Source: Dactylosporangium sucinum (lineage in GTDB: Bacteria; Actinomycetota; Actinomycetes; Mycobacteriales; Micromonosporaceae). From it: 64,000 nucleotides of DNA. The position numbers and the translations under genes are program-made. Below, piece after piece: positions 1 through 8,310 of the stretch. Numbering within the stretch: position 1 is the first letter of the stretch; every line of letters starts with the position of its first letter. The DNA is taken from the NCBI RefSeq assembly GCF_014647515.1, contig NZ_BMPI01000009.1, positions 1-64,000 on the forward strand. Direction: 5' to 3'. The notes below the pieces were generated by a model, which saw only the letters and a list, made by a program, of their open reading frames with translations, did no database searches and was not told where the DNA came from.

Positions 1-2
1 CG

Positions 3-26
3 CAGCAGGAACTCGTCAACGCCTGA
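3..26 (+). CDS. possible 3' tail of an upstream gene (partial)
   Basis: An open frame entering from the left edge encodes QQELVNA and stops at TGA (24-26). It is followed within 20 bases by a strong stem-loop with a U-rich tail, the layout expected at the end of a plus-strand gene. Only seven residues are visible, so neither the gene nor its family can be named; the assignment rests on position before the terminator. Confidence 0.3.
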   Translation, partial: QQELVNA

Positions 27-44
27 CCCGCGCGCCCGGTGCAC

Positions 45-84
45 CCGGTCCCGGACCTCACCCGAGGTCCGGGACCGGTTCTTT
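45..84 (+). terminator. intrinsic terminator, 15-bp perfect stem
   Basis: Positions 45-59 and 64-78 are perfect reverse complements with a four-base loop (ACCC), followed by TTCTTT at 79-84. The U-rich tail is on the plus strand, so it should stop transcription from the gene entering at the left edge. The stem also lies just past the transaldolase stop on the other strand and may serve both. Confidence 0.75.
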
Positions 85-91
85 GCACGCG

Positions 92-1165
92 TCAGGCGAC
101 CGCGGCGCGCTGCGCGGAGATCCTCTCCACGAGGTCGTTCCAGGCGGCGACGAACTTCTTCGCTCCGTCGGACTGCAGTTTCGCGGCGAGGGCGGCCTCG
201 TCGACGCCGGCGTCACGGAACCGGGCCAGCATCGCGTCGCAGTCGTCGCCGTCGGCGGGCATCGGCTCCCCTATCTCGCCGTGGTCGTAGAACGCCTGCA
301 GCGTGGTGTCGGGCATGGTGTTGATCGTGAACGGCGCGGCGAGCCCGTGGACGTAGAGCGTGTCGGAGGCGGCCGGGTCCTTCGTCCTGGTGCTGGCCCA
401 CAGCAGCCGTTGGATCCGCCCGCCCGAGTTCTGCACCCGCTGTACCCGGTCGGAGTCCATGAGCCGCCGGTACGCCCGGTAGGTGGCGAGTCCGACGGCC
501 AGCCCGAGCTGGTCCTTCAACTCCTCCGGCACGCGGGTGGCCACCGCGTCGTCCCAGCGGGACATGAAGACCGAGGCGACCGACCCCACGGCGGGATCGA
601 GCTGGTGGTCAAGCCGGCGCTCGACGGCGGCGAGGTACGCGTCCGCGGCGGCCTCGTACTGCTCCGGTGAGAACAGCAGGGTGACGTTCACGGGCACCCC
701 GGACGCGACGCACTCGGTGATCGCCGGCCGGCCCTCGGCCGTGCCCGGAATCTTGATCATCACGTTGGACCGCGCGGCCTTCGCGTGCAGCGTCTTGGCG
801 GCCTCGATCGTGGCCGCCGTGTCGAACGCGAGCAGCGGCGACACCTCAAGCGACACCCAGCCGTCCACGCCGTCGGTGCGCTCGTGCACCGGCAGGAACT
901 CGTCCGCCGCCCGGCGCAGATCCTCGATCGCCAGCTCGACGAACAACTCCTCGTCGGAACACCCGGTCGCGGACTTCTGCCGGATCGCGTCGTCGTAGTA
1001 GCCGGACTCGATGGCCTTGTCGAAGATCGACGGGTTCGACGTGAGCCCGGTGACCGAGTACTTGTCGATGTACTGCTGGATCTGGCCGGAGTCGAGCATG
1101 CCCCGGGTGATGTTGTCGAGCCAGAGGCTCTGCCCGTGCTCGTGCAGGATCTGGGTTGCTTTCAC
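92..1165 (-). CDS. tal: transaldolase
   Basis: Transaldolase of the non-oxidative pentose phosphate pathway, moving a dihydroxyacetone unit between sugar phosphates in the cytosol. The 357-residue length and the N-terminal block GLTSNPSIFDKAI are typical of the actinobacterial long form. The stretch NVMIKIPGTAEG contains the Schiff-base lysine region. The GTG at 1165 is chosen because GGAGGGAGG lies just upstream and the protein then starts like the family (KATQILHEHGQSLW); the open frame continues further upstream only as junk. It starts 44 bp after the tkt stop, so the two genes form an operon. Confidence 0.95.
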   Translation of the reverse strand: MKATQILHEHGQSLWLDNITRGMLDSGQIQQYIDKYSVTGLTSNPSIFDKAIESGYYDDAIRQKSATGCSDEELFVELAIEDLRRAADEFLPVHERTDGVDGWVSLEVSPLLAFDTAATIEAAKTLHAKAARSNVMIKIPGTAEGRPAITECVASGVPVNVTLLFSPEQYEAAADAYLAAVERRLDHQLDPAVGSVASVFMSRWDDAVATRVPEELKDQLGLAVGLATYRAYRRLMDSDRVQRVQNSGGRIQRLLWASTRTKDPAASDTLYVHGLAAPFTINTMPDTTLQAFYDHGEIGEPMPADGDDCDAMLARFRDAGVDEAALAAKLQSDGAKKFVAAWNDLVERISAQRAAVA

Positions 1166-1209
1166 GTCCCCTCCCTCCTTGCCGGATCCGGATGAGGCCG
1201 CCTCGGCGG

Positions 1210-3273
1210 TCAGGTGTTCGCGGCCACCTGTTCCCGGGCGACCTCGGTCACCCGTTCGGGCGTGAACCCGAACTTCCTCAGCAGCTGCTTGAGTGGCGCG
1301 GAGGCGCCGAAGGTGTGCATGCCGACGACCGCGCCGGCGTCCCCCACGTACCGCTCCCAGCCGAGCGTGGACGCCTGCTCGATCGCGACCCGGGCCCGCA
1401 CCGACGGGGGCAGCACCTCGTCGCGGTACCGGCGTGGCTGCCGGTCGAACAGCTCCCAGCACGGCATGCTCACCACCCGGGCCCCGATCCCGCCGGCGGC
1501 GAGCTCGTCGCGCGCGGCGAGGGCGAGCGCCACCTCCGAGCCGGTGGCCAGCAGGATCACGTCCGGCTCGCCGGACGGCGCGTCGGCCAGCACGTACCCG
1601 CCCATCGCGACCCCGGACGCGGCGGCCAGCCGGCTGCGGTCCAACGTGGGCAGCGGCTGCCGGGAGAGCACCAGCGCCGCCGGTGCACGGCGCAGTCCGG
1701 CGACGACCCGCCAGGTTTCGACCACCTCGTTCGCGTCGGCCGGGCGGAACACCAGCAGGCCCGGCATGGCCCGCAGCGAGGCGAGCTGCTCGACCGGCTG
1801 ATGGGTGGGTCCGTCCTCGCCGACCCCGATCGAGTCGTGGCTGAAGATGTGCACGGTCGGGATCTCCATCAACGCCGACAGCCGGATCGCCGCACGGGCG
1901 TAGTCGGAGAAGATCAGGAAGCCCGACCAGTAGGGACGGAGCTTGGACAGCGCCATCCCGTTGGCGATCGCCGCCGACGCGTGCTCGCGGACACCGAGGT
2001 GGAAGTTGCGCCCCGACCGGTCATCGGCCTGGAAATCGCCGGCGCCGGGGAACACCAGGCGTGTCTTGGTGGACGGGGCGAGGTCGGCCGACCCGCCCAA
2101 CAGCCACGGCACCGCCTGTGCGAGCGCGTTGAGCACCTGACCCGAGGAGTCCCGGGTGGCGAGCCCCTTCGCATCGGCCGGGAACGTCGGCAGCGCCTCC
2201 TGCCAGCCGTCCGGGAGCTCCCGCCGCTGCATCCGCTCGATCTCGTCGGCCAGCTGCGGGTACCTGCCGCGGTACGCCTCGAAGGTCGACCGCCACGCGT
2301 CACGCGCGGCGCTGCCGCGCGCACCGATGCCTCGGGCGAACCAGTCGTACACCCCGTCCGGGACGTAGAAGTCGGCGTCCTCGGGCATGCCGAGGAACCG
2401 TTTGGTCTCCCGGACGGCCTGCGGGCCGAGTGGCTCGCCGTGTGCCTGCGCGGTGCCTTCGACCGGGGAGCCGTACCCGATGTGGCTGTGCACCACGATC
2501 AGCGTCGGGCGCTCCTGTTCGGCCCGGAAGCTGTGCAGTGCCCGCTCCACCGCGCCGAGGTCGTTGGCGTCCGCGACGGTCGTCACGTTCCAGCCGTATG
2601 CCAGGAAGCGCTCGGCCACGTCCTCGGTGAACGTGAGGTCGGTGTGGCCCTCGATGGTCACCCGGTTCGAGTCGTAGATCCAGCACAGGTTGGCCAACCG
2701 CTGGTGACCGGCGAGCGAGGCCGCCTCGGAGGCGACGCCTTCCATCAGGTCGCCGTCCCCGGTGATCGAGTACACGTCGAAGTCGAAGAGCCGGAAGTCG
2801 TCGCGGTTGTACCTCGCGGCCAGCCACTGGCCGGCGATGGCCATCCCCACCGAGGTCGCGTCCCCCTGGCCGAGCGGCCCGGTGGTGGTCTCGACCCCGC
2901 TCGTCCACCGGTACTCGGGGTGGCCCGGACAGCGCGAGTCGAGCTGCCGGAAGGTCTTGAGGTCCTCGATGGTGACCGACGGACGGCCGAGGACCTCGTA
3001 CTCGGCGTCGACCGTGCGTACCCCGGCCAGGTGCAGCAGCGACCAGAGCAGGGCCGAGGCATGGCCCTCGGACAGCACGAACCGGTCCCGGTTCGGCCAG
3101 ATCGGATCGGCCGGGTCGAACCGCAGGAACCGCTGCCACAGCGTGTATGCGACCGGCGCGAGGCCCATCGGCGTACCCGGATGTCCGGACTCCGCCCGCT
3201 GGACCGCGTCCATGCACAGGCCGCGGATGGTGTTGACGGAGAGCGTGTCCAGATCGATGGCCGTGGTGGTCAC
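1210..3273 (-). CDS. tkt: transketolase
   Basis: Thiamine-diphosphate enzyme transferring two-carbon units between sugar phosphates. Family marks are the N-terminal AESGHPGTPMG, the cofactor motif around GDGDLMEG, and the central pyrimidine-domain segment GVGEDGPTHQPVEQL. The GTG at 3273 gives 687 residues and is preceded by GGAGGT, whereas an ATG four codons upstream (3285) overlaps that ribosome-binding site; the GTG is therefore preferred, with modest certainty. It leads the tkt-tal operon. The family tolerates both lengths. Confidence 0.95.
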   Translation of the reverse strand: MTTTAIDLDTLSVNTIRGLCMDAVQRAESGHPGTPMGLAPVAYTLWQRFLRFDPADPIWPNRDRFVLSEGHASALLWSLLHLAGVRTVDAEYEVLGRPSVTIEDLKTFRQLDSRCPGHPEYRWTSGVETTTGPLGQGDATSVGMAIAGQWLAARYNRDDFRLFDFDVYSITGDGDLMEGVASEAASLAGHQRLANLCWIYDSNRVTIEGHTDLTFTEDVAERFLAYGWNVTTVADANDLGAVERALHSFRAEQERPTLIVVHSHIGYGSPVEGTAQAHGEPLGPQAVRETKRFLGMPEDADFYVPDGVYDWFARGIGARGSAARDAWRSTFEAYRGRYPQLADEIERMQRRELPDGWQEALPTFPADAKGLATRDSSGQVLNALAQAVPWLLGGSADLAPSTKTRLVFPGAGDFQADDRSGRNFHLGVREHASAAIANGMALSKLRPYWSGFLIFSDYARAAIRLSALMEIPTVHIFSHDSIGVGEDGPTHQPVEQLASLRAMPGLLVFRPADANEVVETWRVVAGLRRAPAALVLSRQPLPTLDRSRLAAASGVAMGGYVLADAPSGEPDVILLATGSEVALALAARDELAAGGIGARVVSMPCWELFDRQPRRYRDEVLPPSVRARVAIEQASTLGWERYVGDAGAVVGMHTFGASAPLKQLLRKFGFTPERVTEVAREQVAANT

Positions 3274-3464
3274 GATGACCTCCATGGATCGTGGATCTTG
3301 GCGTCACGCCGCGCCTGGATCGGCGCGTCGCGTCCCGGAGCCGTACCCGTACAAACCAATATCCACGGGGTCCCGCCAGACTCACCCGGACCGAGCGATT
3401 GTCCGTTCCGAGCCTGCCACGCGCACGTCTGCGCTGTTGCATCTCCGGGGGTCCGGCACGCAGG

Positions 3465-5816
3465 TCAGCGGTTGGTGAGCTGGTAGACGGCGATCGCGCC
3501 GGCTCGGAACCTGAACGTGGCGTAGTCGCCGAGGTCCGGTGCGACGGTGCCGTAGGACTCGTCGACGAAGAGCCAGCGCACGCCGTAGTGGTCGGCGAGG
3601 CGATGCATGCGTTCGCGGCTGGGGCTGGTGAACGCGGTGTCGTTGTCGGCGAGTTTCGCGGGCTCCCAGTACGGGGCGTAGACGAAGTTGACGCCGTGGT
3701 GCTGGCCGGCCCGGTGGGTGCGGTCGGTGAAGCCCCACGCCTCGATGAGGAAGCGCCGTTCGGTGTAGGCGGAGAAGGCGAAGTGGCGGTTGTCGCAGGC
3801 GTCGGGTGGCGTGCCGGGCAGCAGGAGGCAGTGGGCGTTGGTGGCGACCAGGTCGCCGGGCTGGGAATGGTCGCGCAGCCAGCGGCCGGCGGTCCTGGTG
3901 CCGTGCGGGATGTAGATCGGGGCGACGACGGCGCCGCGCCAGCCGGTCCGGGTGGCGTCGTGGGTCCACCGGTACAGGTGGACGACGCTGGTGGCCGCGC
4001 ACGTCCCGGCGAGGAAGGCCGCGCAGAGCGCACGCTTGCCGGGCAGGTCGGCGAGGCGCACGACGACGGCGAGCAGGCCGACGAGCGCGGCGACGGCGAG
4101 GTACGGCCAGAGCAGCGCCCAGGCGGTCCACAGTGGACCGCCGGTGGCCGCGGGTGCTGGGATGCGCCGGCTCAGCTGTTCCCTGACGACGAGCGTCGCC
4201 AGGCCGCCGGCCGCGGCGGCGATCACGGCGGCGGTGACGAGCCGGCGCGCGGGCACGGCGGCCGGCGTGACGAGCACGATGCCGGCGACGGCGGCGAGGG
4301 TGAGGTAGGGGCGGCCGGAGACCATGAACCAGCCCTCGGCGCCGCCCTCGTGGCCGAAGACGGCGAGGGCGGCCACGCCGGCCAGGCCGATGCCGAGCAT
4401 CATGACGACCGGCTCGGCCAGCACCTGCCGGTCGGTGTGCAGCCGGCGCAGCGCGGCGAGGCCGGGCCAGATGCAGGCCCAGCACAGCAGGGTGATCGCG
4501 GCGACGAGCAGCAGCCGCCAGGCGGGGCCGACGTCCGGGGTGGCGAAGCCGGCGGTGTAGGGGGCGCCGGAGATCCGGGCGAAGTGCAGCGGCTGGATCG
4601 CCATGCCCTGCACGGCGCCGCGGAAGAGGACGAGCTGCGCGACGGCGATCGCGGCCAGGGTGAGCCCGGCCGCGGCGAGGGCGGTGCGGTGCGGGCGACG
4701 CCGGCGGACCAGTTCGACGGCGGCGACGAGCAGCAGCCCGCCGAGGAGCATCGGCAGGAAGGTGGCCTTGCCGCCGGTCACCGCCGCCATGAGCAGGACG
4801 ACCGCGGCCCATCGGCGCGCGGTGGGGGCGGTGAGCAGTTCGACGAGGGCGAGGGCGAGGCCGGCGAAGAGGACGGCGCCGAACGTCTGGGTGGGGCTGG
4901 TCCACATCTGGGCCCGCAGCAGGGAACCGTCCTCGTAGGCGTTGGTGGCGAAGGTGCTGAACCAGCCGTGCAGCCGCCACGGGTACGGGGTCGGGGCGAG
5001 GGCGAACCAGGCGACGAGGGCCGCGGCGGCACCGGCCCACCAGCGGCCGGTCAGCCGCACGCCGAGCACGCCGATGAGGGCGAGCAGGCCGAACACCATC
5101 GGCAGCGGCGAGAGTCGCAGGAGCAGCACCTGCGGTTCGATGCCGGTGCCCCACGAGGTGGCGGCCATGTCGGCGTAGGCGAACCAGTGGTACAGCAGCG
5201 GCTGGTCCGGCAGCCACGGCGACATGATCGGCATGTGGTGGCGGGCCTCGCCGATCAGGGCGAGGTGGAACATCGAGTCGCCGTCCGGGGCCCGCATGCC
5301 GGGCTCGTTCAGGTCGTGGGTGCGGAAGAACGCCACGCCACTCCACCACAGCAGGACCATCGCCGCCGCGGAGAGCACCGCGGACCACATCGCCGGCGTG
5401 CGCTCCCCCGGCCCCTGTCCTCGCCAGTACCGGCGCAGGCCCGGCACGGCCGCGAACGCGACGACGGTGATGACGGCCCATGCCGGGGCCAGCCGTGGCA
5501 GTCCGGCCGACCGGGCGGCGATGTAGGTCAGGACCTCGCAGGCGTAGCCGAGCGCGAGCCCGGCGGCCGCGTCGCTGACCAGCCGGCCGGACCGGCCCTG
5601 GAGGTAGCGCCACAGCAGCATGCCGGGCAGGAGGACCCCGCCGCCGAGGTAGCCGGCGAACCGGGCGGTGGTGCGCATCGGCACGCCGTGGAAGTCGAGG
5701 AAGCACACGGTGAACAGCGCGGCTGCGACGGGCGGCAGCCAGGCCACCCACCAGCGGGCCAGCGGTCGTGGCGGCGGCGGGGCCGGGGGCGCGTCCGCGG
5801 TGACGAGCGCGATCAC
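3465..5816 (-). CDS. large polytopic membrane protein, GT-C glycosyltransferase-like
   Basis: A 783-residue protein with about a dozen hydrophobic helices. After the first two helices there is a large loop with FRTHDLNEPGM and GDSMFHLALIGEA, the type of acidic first loop found in GT-C fold polyprenol-linked sugar transferases. The final third is a soluble extracytoplasmic domain (SAYTERRFLIEAWGFT, HYGVRWLFVDESYG) seen in many uncharacterised actinobacterial membrane proteins. The GTG at 5816 overlaps the methyltransferase stop by four bases (GTGA), so the two are translationally coupled. A role in cell-envelope glycan assembly is inferred, not shown. Confidence 0.7.
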   Translation of the reverse strand: MIALVTADAPPAPPPPRPLARWWVAWLPPVAAALFTVCFLDFHGVPMRTTARFAGYLGGGVLLPGMLLWRYLQGRSGRLVSDAAAGLALGYACEVLTYIAARSAGLPRLAPAWAVITVVAFAAVPGLRRYWRGQGPGERTPAMWSAVLSAAAMVLLWWSGVAFFRTHDLNEPGMRAPDGDSMFHLALIGEARHHMPIMSPWLPDQPLLYHWFAYADMAATSWGTGIEPQVLLLRLSPLPMVFGLLALIGVLGVRLTGRWWAGAAAALVAWFALAPTPYPWRLHGWFSTFATNAYEDGSLLRAQMWTSPTQTFGAVLFAGLALALVELLTAPTARRWAAVVLLMAAVTGGKATFLPMLLGGLLLVAAVELVRRRRPHRTALAAAGLTLAAIAVAQLVLFRGAVQGMAIQPLHFARISGAPYTAGFATPDVGPAWRLLLVAAITLLCWACIWPGLAALRRLHTDRQVLAEPVVMMLGIGLAGVAALAVFGHEGGAEGWFMVSGRPYLTLAAVAGIVLVTPAAVPARRLVTAAVIAAAAGGLATLVVREQLSRRIPAPAATGGPLWTAWALLWPYLAVAALVGLLAVVVRLADLPGKRALCAAFLAGTCAATSVVHLYRWTHDATRTGWRGAVVAPIYIPHGTRTAGRWLRDHSQPGDLVATNAHCLLLPGTPPDACDNRHFAFSAYTERRFLIEAWGFTDRTHRAGQHHGVNFVYAPYWEPAKLADNDTAFTSPSRERMHRLADHYGVRWLFVDESYGTVAPDLGDYATFRFRAGAIAVYQLTNR

Positions 5817-6571
5817 CGGCGGGCGATGGTCCGGTGCCCGCGCGGTGTCAGCCCGAGCACCATCAGGCTCACCCCGCCGACCAGCTTGTACGCCAGCCAC
5901 GGGTTGACCGCCACGAGCATCGCCCGCAGCGGTTTGGCGAGCCGGTGCGCCGCGCTGGTGCGGGAGCTCGGCCAGCGGTGCGGGTAGGTGTAGCGGAAGT
6001 TCTGCACCGTGATCCCGGCCATCGCGACGAACGTCAGCGCGCTGGCCGTGTCGAAGAAGACCACGTGCCCCGGGTCGTCCATCAGGCTGCGGTACCGGTT
6101 GAGCACGGCATTGCCGACGTTGTCGTCGAGCGGGATGTGCATGGCCAGCAGGTCGCAGCGCTCCGCGACGCTGCGCACGAACCCGATCGGGTCCGGCACG
6201 TGTTCGAACACGTCGAACAGCGCCACGAGATCGACGTCGGCGCCCGACTCGGTGAAGTCCTCGTGCCGGAACTCGACGCCCTCATGGCGCAGCCCGAGCA
6301 CGTGCGGGCTCACCTCGTACCCGAGGGCGGTCTCCACCGGGTGGCCCGCGTCGACGAGACCGTCGAGGATCGCCTTGGTCGACCGGCCACCACCGCAGCC
6401 GACGTCGGCGAACGATCTGACCTTGTAGCCATGCTGGGCGAGCACGGGATGCAGGACGCGGAGCATGTCGCGCGCTTTGAACGGCCCGTCGAGGTCGTAG
6501 CCGGCGTTGCGCTCGTAGTACTCGCCGCTGCCGTACTGCGGCAACACACCAGGACCGTCGAGCTGGGTCAT
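5813..6571 (-). CDS. class I SAM-dependent methyltransferase
   Basis: A 252-residue methyltransferase of the Methyltransf_11/23 type. The SAM-binding motif I is FADVGCGGGRSTKAIL, followed by an acidic motif II and FDVFEHVPDP, typical of enzymes acting on small molecules or lipids. The ATG at 6571 (MTQLDGPG) is preferred over one 12 codons upstream because AAGGGA precedes it. It overlaps the downstream GT-C-like gene by four bases, which suggests that both act on the same glycan or polyprenyl compound. The substrate cannot be read from the sequence. Confidence 0.8.
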   Translation of the reverse strand: MTQLDGPGVLPQYGSGEYYERNAGYDLDGPFKARDMLRVLHPVLAQHGYKVRSFADVGCGGGRSTKAILDGLVDAGHPVETALGYEVSPHVLGLRHEGVEFRHEDFTESGADVDLVALFDVFEHVPDPIGFVRSVAERCDLLAMHIPLDDNVGNAVLNRYRSLMDDPGHVVFFDTASALTFVAMAGITVQNFRYTYPHRWPSSRTSAAHRLAKPLRAMLVAVNPWLAYKLVGGVSLMVLGLTPRGHRTIARR

Positions 6572-6691
6572 GGCGACATCCCTTCGGCGCTTCCCGATAA
6601 GCCGCATATAGGGCTAAACCGGCATACCTGTCATGGCGTCATGAACAACGACGAAGGTGACCGGCGGTCACGCCACCGACCGGTGAGCCGA

Positions 6692-6735
6692 TGGGATTGC
6701 CCTGGGATTGCCCCGGGACGGCCCTGGGACGGCCC
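6692..6735. repeat. four 11-bp tandem repeats
   Basis: Four consecutive 11-base units: TGGGATTGCCC twice, then CGGGACGGCCC and TGGGACGGCCC. They sit directly against the stop codon of the XRE regulator, on its 3' side. The two halves differ by the same AT-to-AC/TG-to-GG changes, so this looks like a duplicated pair that then diverged. No function is evident. Confidence 0.7.
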
Positions 6736-6736
6736 G

Positions 6737-7003
6737 CTAGGACGCCTGGCGGATGGGCATGTCGGCCAGCCAGACGTCGGCCAGGTCGCTGAGGGGGACG
6801 TCGAGGGCCTGGCTGAGGCAGACCACCGTGCCGAACGCCGGTGCGGGAAGGCGGCCCGCCTCGATCTTGCGCAGCGTCTCGGGGGAGATGCCGGCCGCCA
6901 GGGCCACCTCGACAAGGCTGCGGTCGGCCCGCGCGGCCCGGAGGGCGACTCCGAGGCGCTGGCCCGCTGCGATCTGTTCGGGGGTGAGCGGTTGGCGAAC
7001 CAT
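6737..7003 (-). CDS. XRE-family helix-turn-helix regulator
   Basis: An 88-residue Cro/CI-type DNA-binding protein: LGVALRAARADRSLVEVALAAGISPETLRKIEAGRL is the expected five-helix HTH, with the recognition helix around residues 40-52. The ATG at 7003 is the only start giving a normal XRE length; the open frame runs far upstream on the minus strand through a real plus-strand gene and is ignored there. It is transcribed divergently from the methionine aminopeptidase, and a perfect palindrome between them is the likely operator. Confidence 0.85.
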   Translation of the reverse strand: MVRQPLTPEQIAAGQRLGVALRAARADRSLVEVALAAGISPETLRKIEAGRLPAPAFGTVVCLSQALDVPLSDLADVWLADMPIRQAS

Positions 7004-7042
7004 GCCAGCAGGATATCCCTCCGAGCGCCCCCGACCGGGCGT

Positions 7043-7056
7043 GGTATAAAAATACC
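7043..7056. promoter_or_regulatory. palindromic operator candidate between XRE regulator and map
   Basis: GGTAT-AAAA-ATACC is a perfect inverted repeat with five-base arms in the 75-bp gap between two divergent genes, one of which encodes an XRE repressor. It is 23 bases before the map start and 40 before the regulator start, a position that could block both promoters. The AT-rich centre stands out in this GC-rich DNA. Confidence 0.6.
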
Positions 7057-7078
7057 GCAAACGGAAAGGGAGGCTGTC

Positions 7079-7897
7079 GTGATCGAGCTCAAGTCCGCCG
7101 AGGAGATCGACCGAATGGCGGTGACCGGCCAGTTCGTCGGCGAGCTGCTCGCCGAGCTGAGCGGTGTCGCGGCAGTCGGCGTCAACCTGATGGACCTCGA
7201 ACACCACGCCCGCCGCCGGATCAAGGAACGCGGCGCCGAGTCCTGCTACTGGGACTACGCCCCTTCGTTCGGCCGCGGCCCGTTCCGCAACGTGCTGTGC
7301 CTGTCGGTCAACGACGCGGTGCTGCACGGCCTGCCGCACGACTACGTCCTGCGGGACGGTGACCTGCTCAGCATCGACATGGCGGTCGGCATCGACGGCT
7401 GGGTCGCCGACTCCGCGCTCTCCGTCATCGTCGGCACCCCCGACCCGGCCGACCTGAGGCTGATCGAGGCCACCGAGGTCGCGCTGGAGGCCGCCATCAC
7501 CGCCGCCCAGCCCGGCGGCCGCCTCGGCGACGTCTCCGCCGCGATCGGCGAGGTCGCCCACTCCTACGGCTACGGCGTCAACGGCGAGTTCGGCGGCCAC
7601 GGTATCGGCCGCACCATGCACGAGGCCCCGCACGTCGCCAACGACGGCCGCGCCCGCCGCGGCATGAAACTCGATCCCGGCCTCACCATCGCCATCGAGC
7701 CCTGGTTCTGCCGCTCCACCGCCAAAATCAGGTATGACAACGACGGCTGGACGATCCGCTCCGCCGACGGCTCCCGCACCGCCCACTCCGAGCACACGGT
7801 CGCCATCACGGCTTCCGGGCCCCGGGTCCTGACCCGCCGCCCCACGCACGGCACCACCTCGGCCGATCCCACCAAGAAGCCCGCCACAGCCTCCTGA
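7079..7897 (+). CDS. map: type I methionine aminopeptidase
   Basis: Removes the initiator methionine from nascent proteins. All metal ligands of the family are visible in a 272-residue protein: two aspartates in SIDMAVGIDGWVADSA (residues 100 and 111), the histidine in GGHGIGRTMHEAP, the glutamate in IAIEPWF and the glutamate in SEHTVAI; the substrate-contact histidine is in VLHGLPHDY. The GTG at 7079 follows GGAAAGGGAGG. The last 25 residues form a Thr/Pro/Lys-rich tail beyond the catalytic fold. Pairing with a dedicated XRE regulator, away from the ribosomal-protein operon, suggests an inducible paralogue and not the housekeeping copy. Confidence 0.93.
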   Translation: MIELKSAEEIDRMAVTGQFVGELLAELSGVAAVGVNLMDLEHHARRRIKERGAESCYWDYAPSFGRGPFRNVLCLSVNDAVLHGLPHDYVLRDGDLLSIDMAVGIDGWVADSALSVIVGTPDPADLRLIEATEVALEAAITAAQPGGRLGDVSAAIGEVAHSYGYGVNGEFGGHGIGRTMHEAPHVANDGRARRGMKLDPGLTIAIEPWFCRSTAKIRYDNDGWTIRSADGSRTAHSEHTVAITASGPRVLTRRPTHGTTSADPTKKPATAS

Positions 7898-8248
7898 CCC
7901 ACTGCCGCGGCTCGGTTGCCCGGCCTGGCCGGGGTCGCTCGCCCCGGCGGCGGCGAGGATCGCACGAGCCCGCACGCGCGAGGCCGGCCCGTGCTCGAGG
8001 ATCGCGCGTAGCTCCGGGTGGCTTCGACAGGCAGGCGCACCGCACGAGGGCGCGGGTGCGCCACCGGCTCGGCCAGTTGCTCCAGGTCCCGCCGCGCGCG
8101 CCCGCGCCGGGACGGACACCCGGGCGCGCCGGCGGGCGGTACACCGCGTTCGAGGTCGGCCCGGTCGAGGTCGGCGAAGCCGGCGCACGAGCGCCCCGCG
8201 ACCCGGCTTGCCCGTGGCTATGATCACCGACCGGACCGGCAGTTCATA
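7898..8248. other. intergenic region, no gene seen
   Basis: About 410 bases separate map from the next gene at 8311. The left 320 bases are very GC-rich, with open frames on both strands, but none has a ribosome-binding site plus a recognisable protein. The right end becomes AT-rich and holds the first copy of the island motif (8249-8265). Confidence 0.5.
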
Positions 8249-8265
8249 CTAATCGTGAACATGAT
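8249..8265. promoter_or_regulatory. island motif copy 1 (upstream of SnoaL-like gene)
   Basis: CTAATCGTGAACATGAT. It matches the copy at 43192-43208 at 12 of 17 positions, with the first eight bases identical. It lies in an AT-rich patch 45 bases before the start of the SnoaL-like gene. Overlapping it is a GTTCA-N9-TGAAC inverted repeat. Membership of the motif family was judged by eye. Confidence 0.4.
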
Positions 8266-8310
8266 TATACGGTACGATCGGCGTTCGCCCGACGTGATGG
8301 GAGGCCCGGC

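Noticed and set aside
1156-3486. A 776-codon plus-strand open frame opposite tkt
   Set aside because: It is the antisense shadow of transketolase in GC-rich DNA; its translation is Arg/Gly/Val-rich with no domain, while the minus-strand frame is an unmistakable transketolase.
3291-5987. An 898-codon plus-strand open frame
   Set aside because: It lies over the GT-C-like membrane protein. The Gly/Asp/Glu-rich translation reflects codon-position bias of the opposite strand, with no ribosome-binding site or domain.
6737-8227. A 496-residue version of the XRE regulator
   Set aside because: The extra 408 residues are antisense to the methionine aminopeptidase; only the last 88 form the HTH protein.
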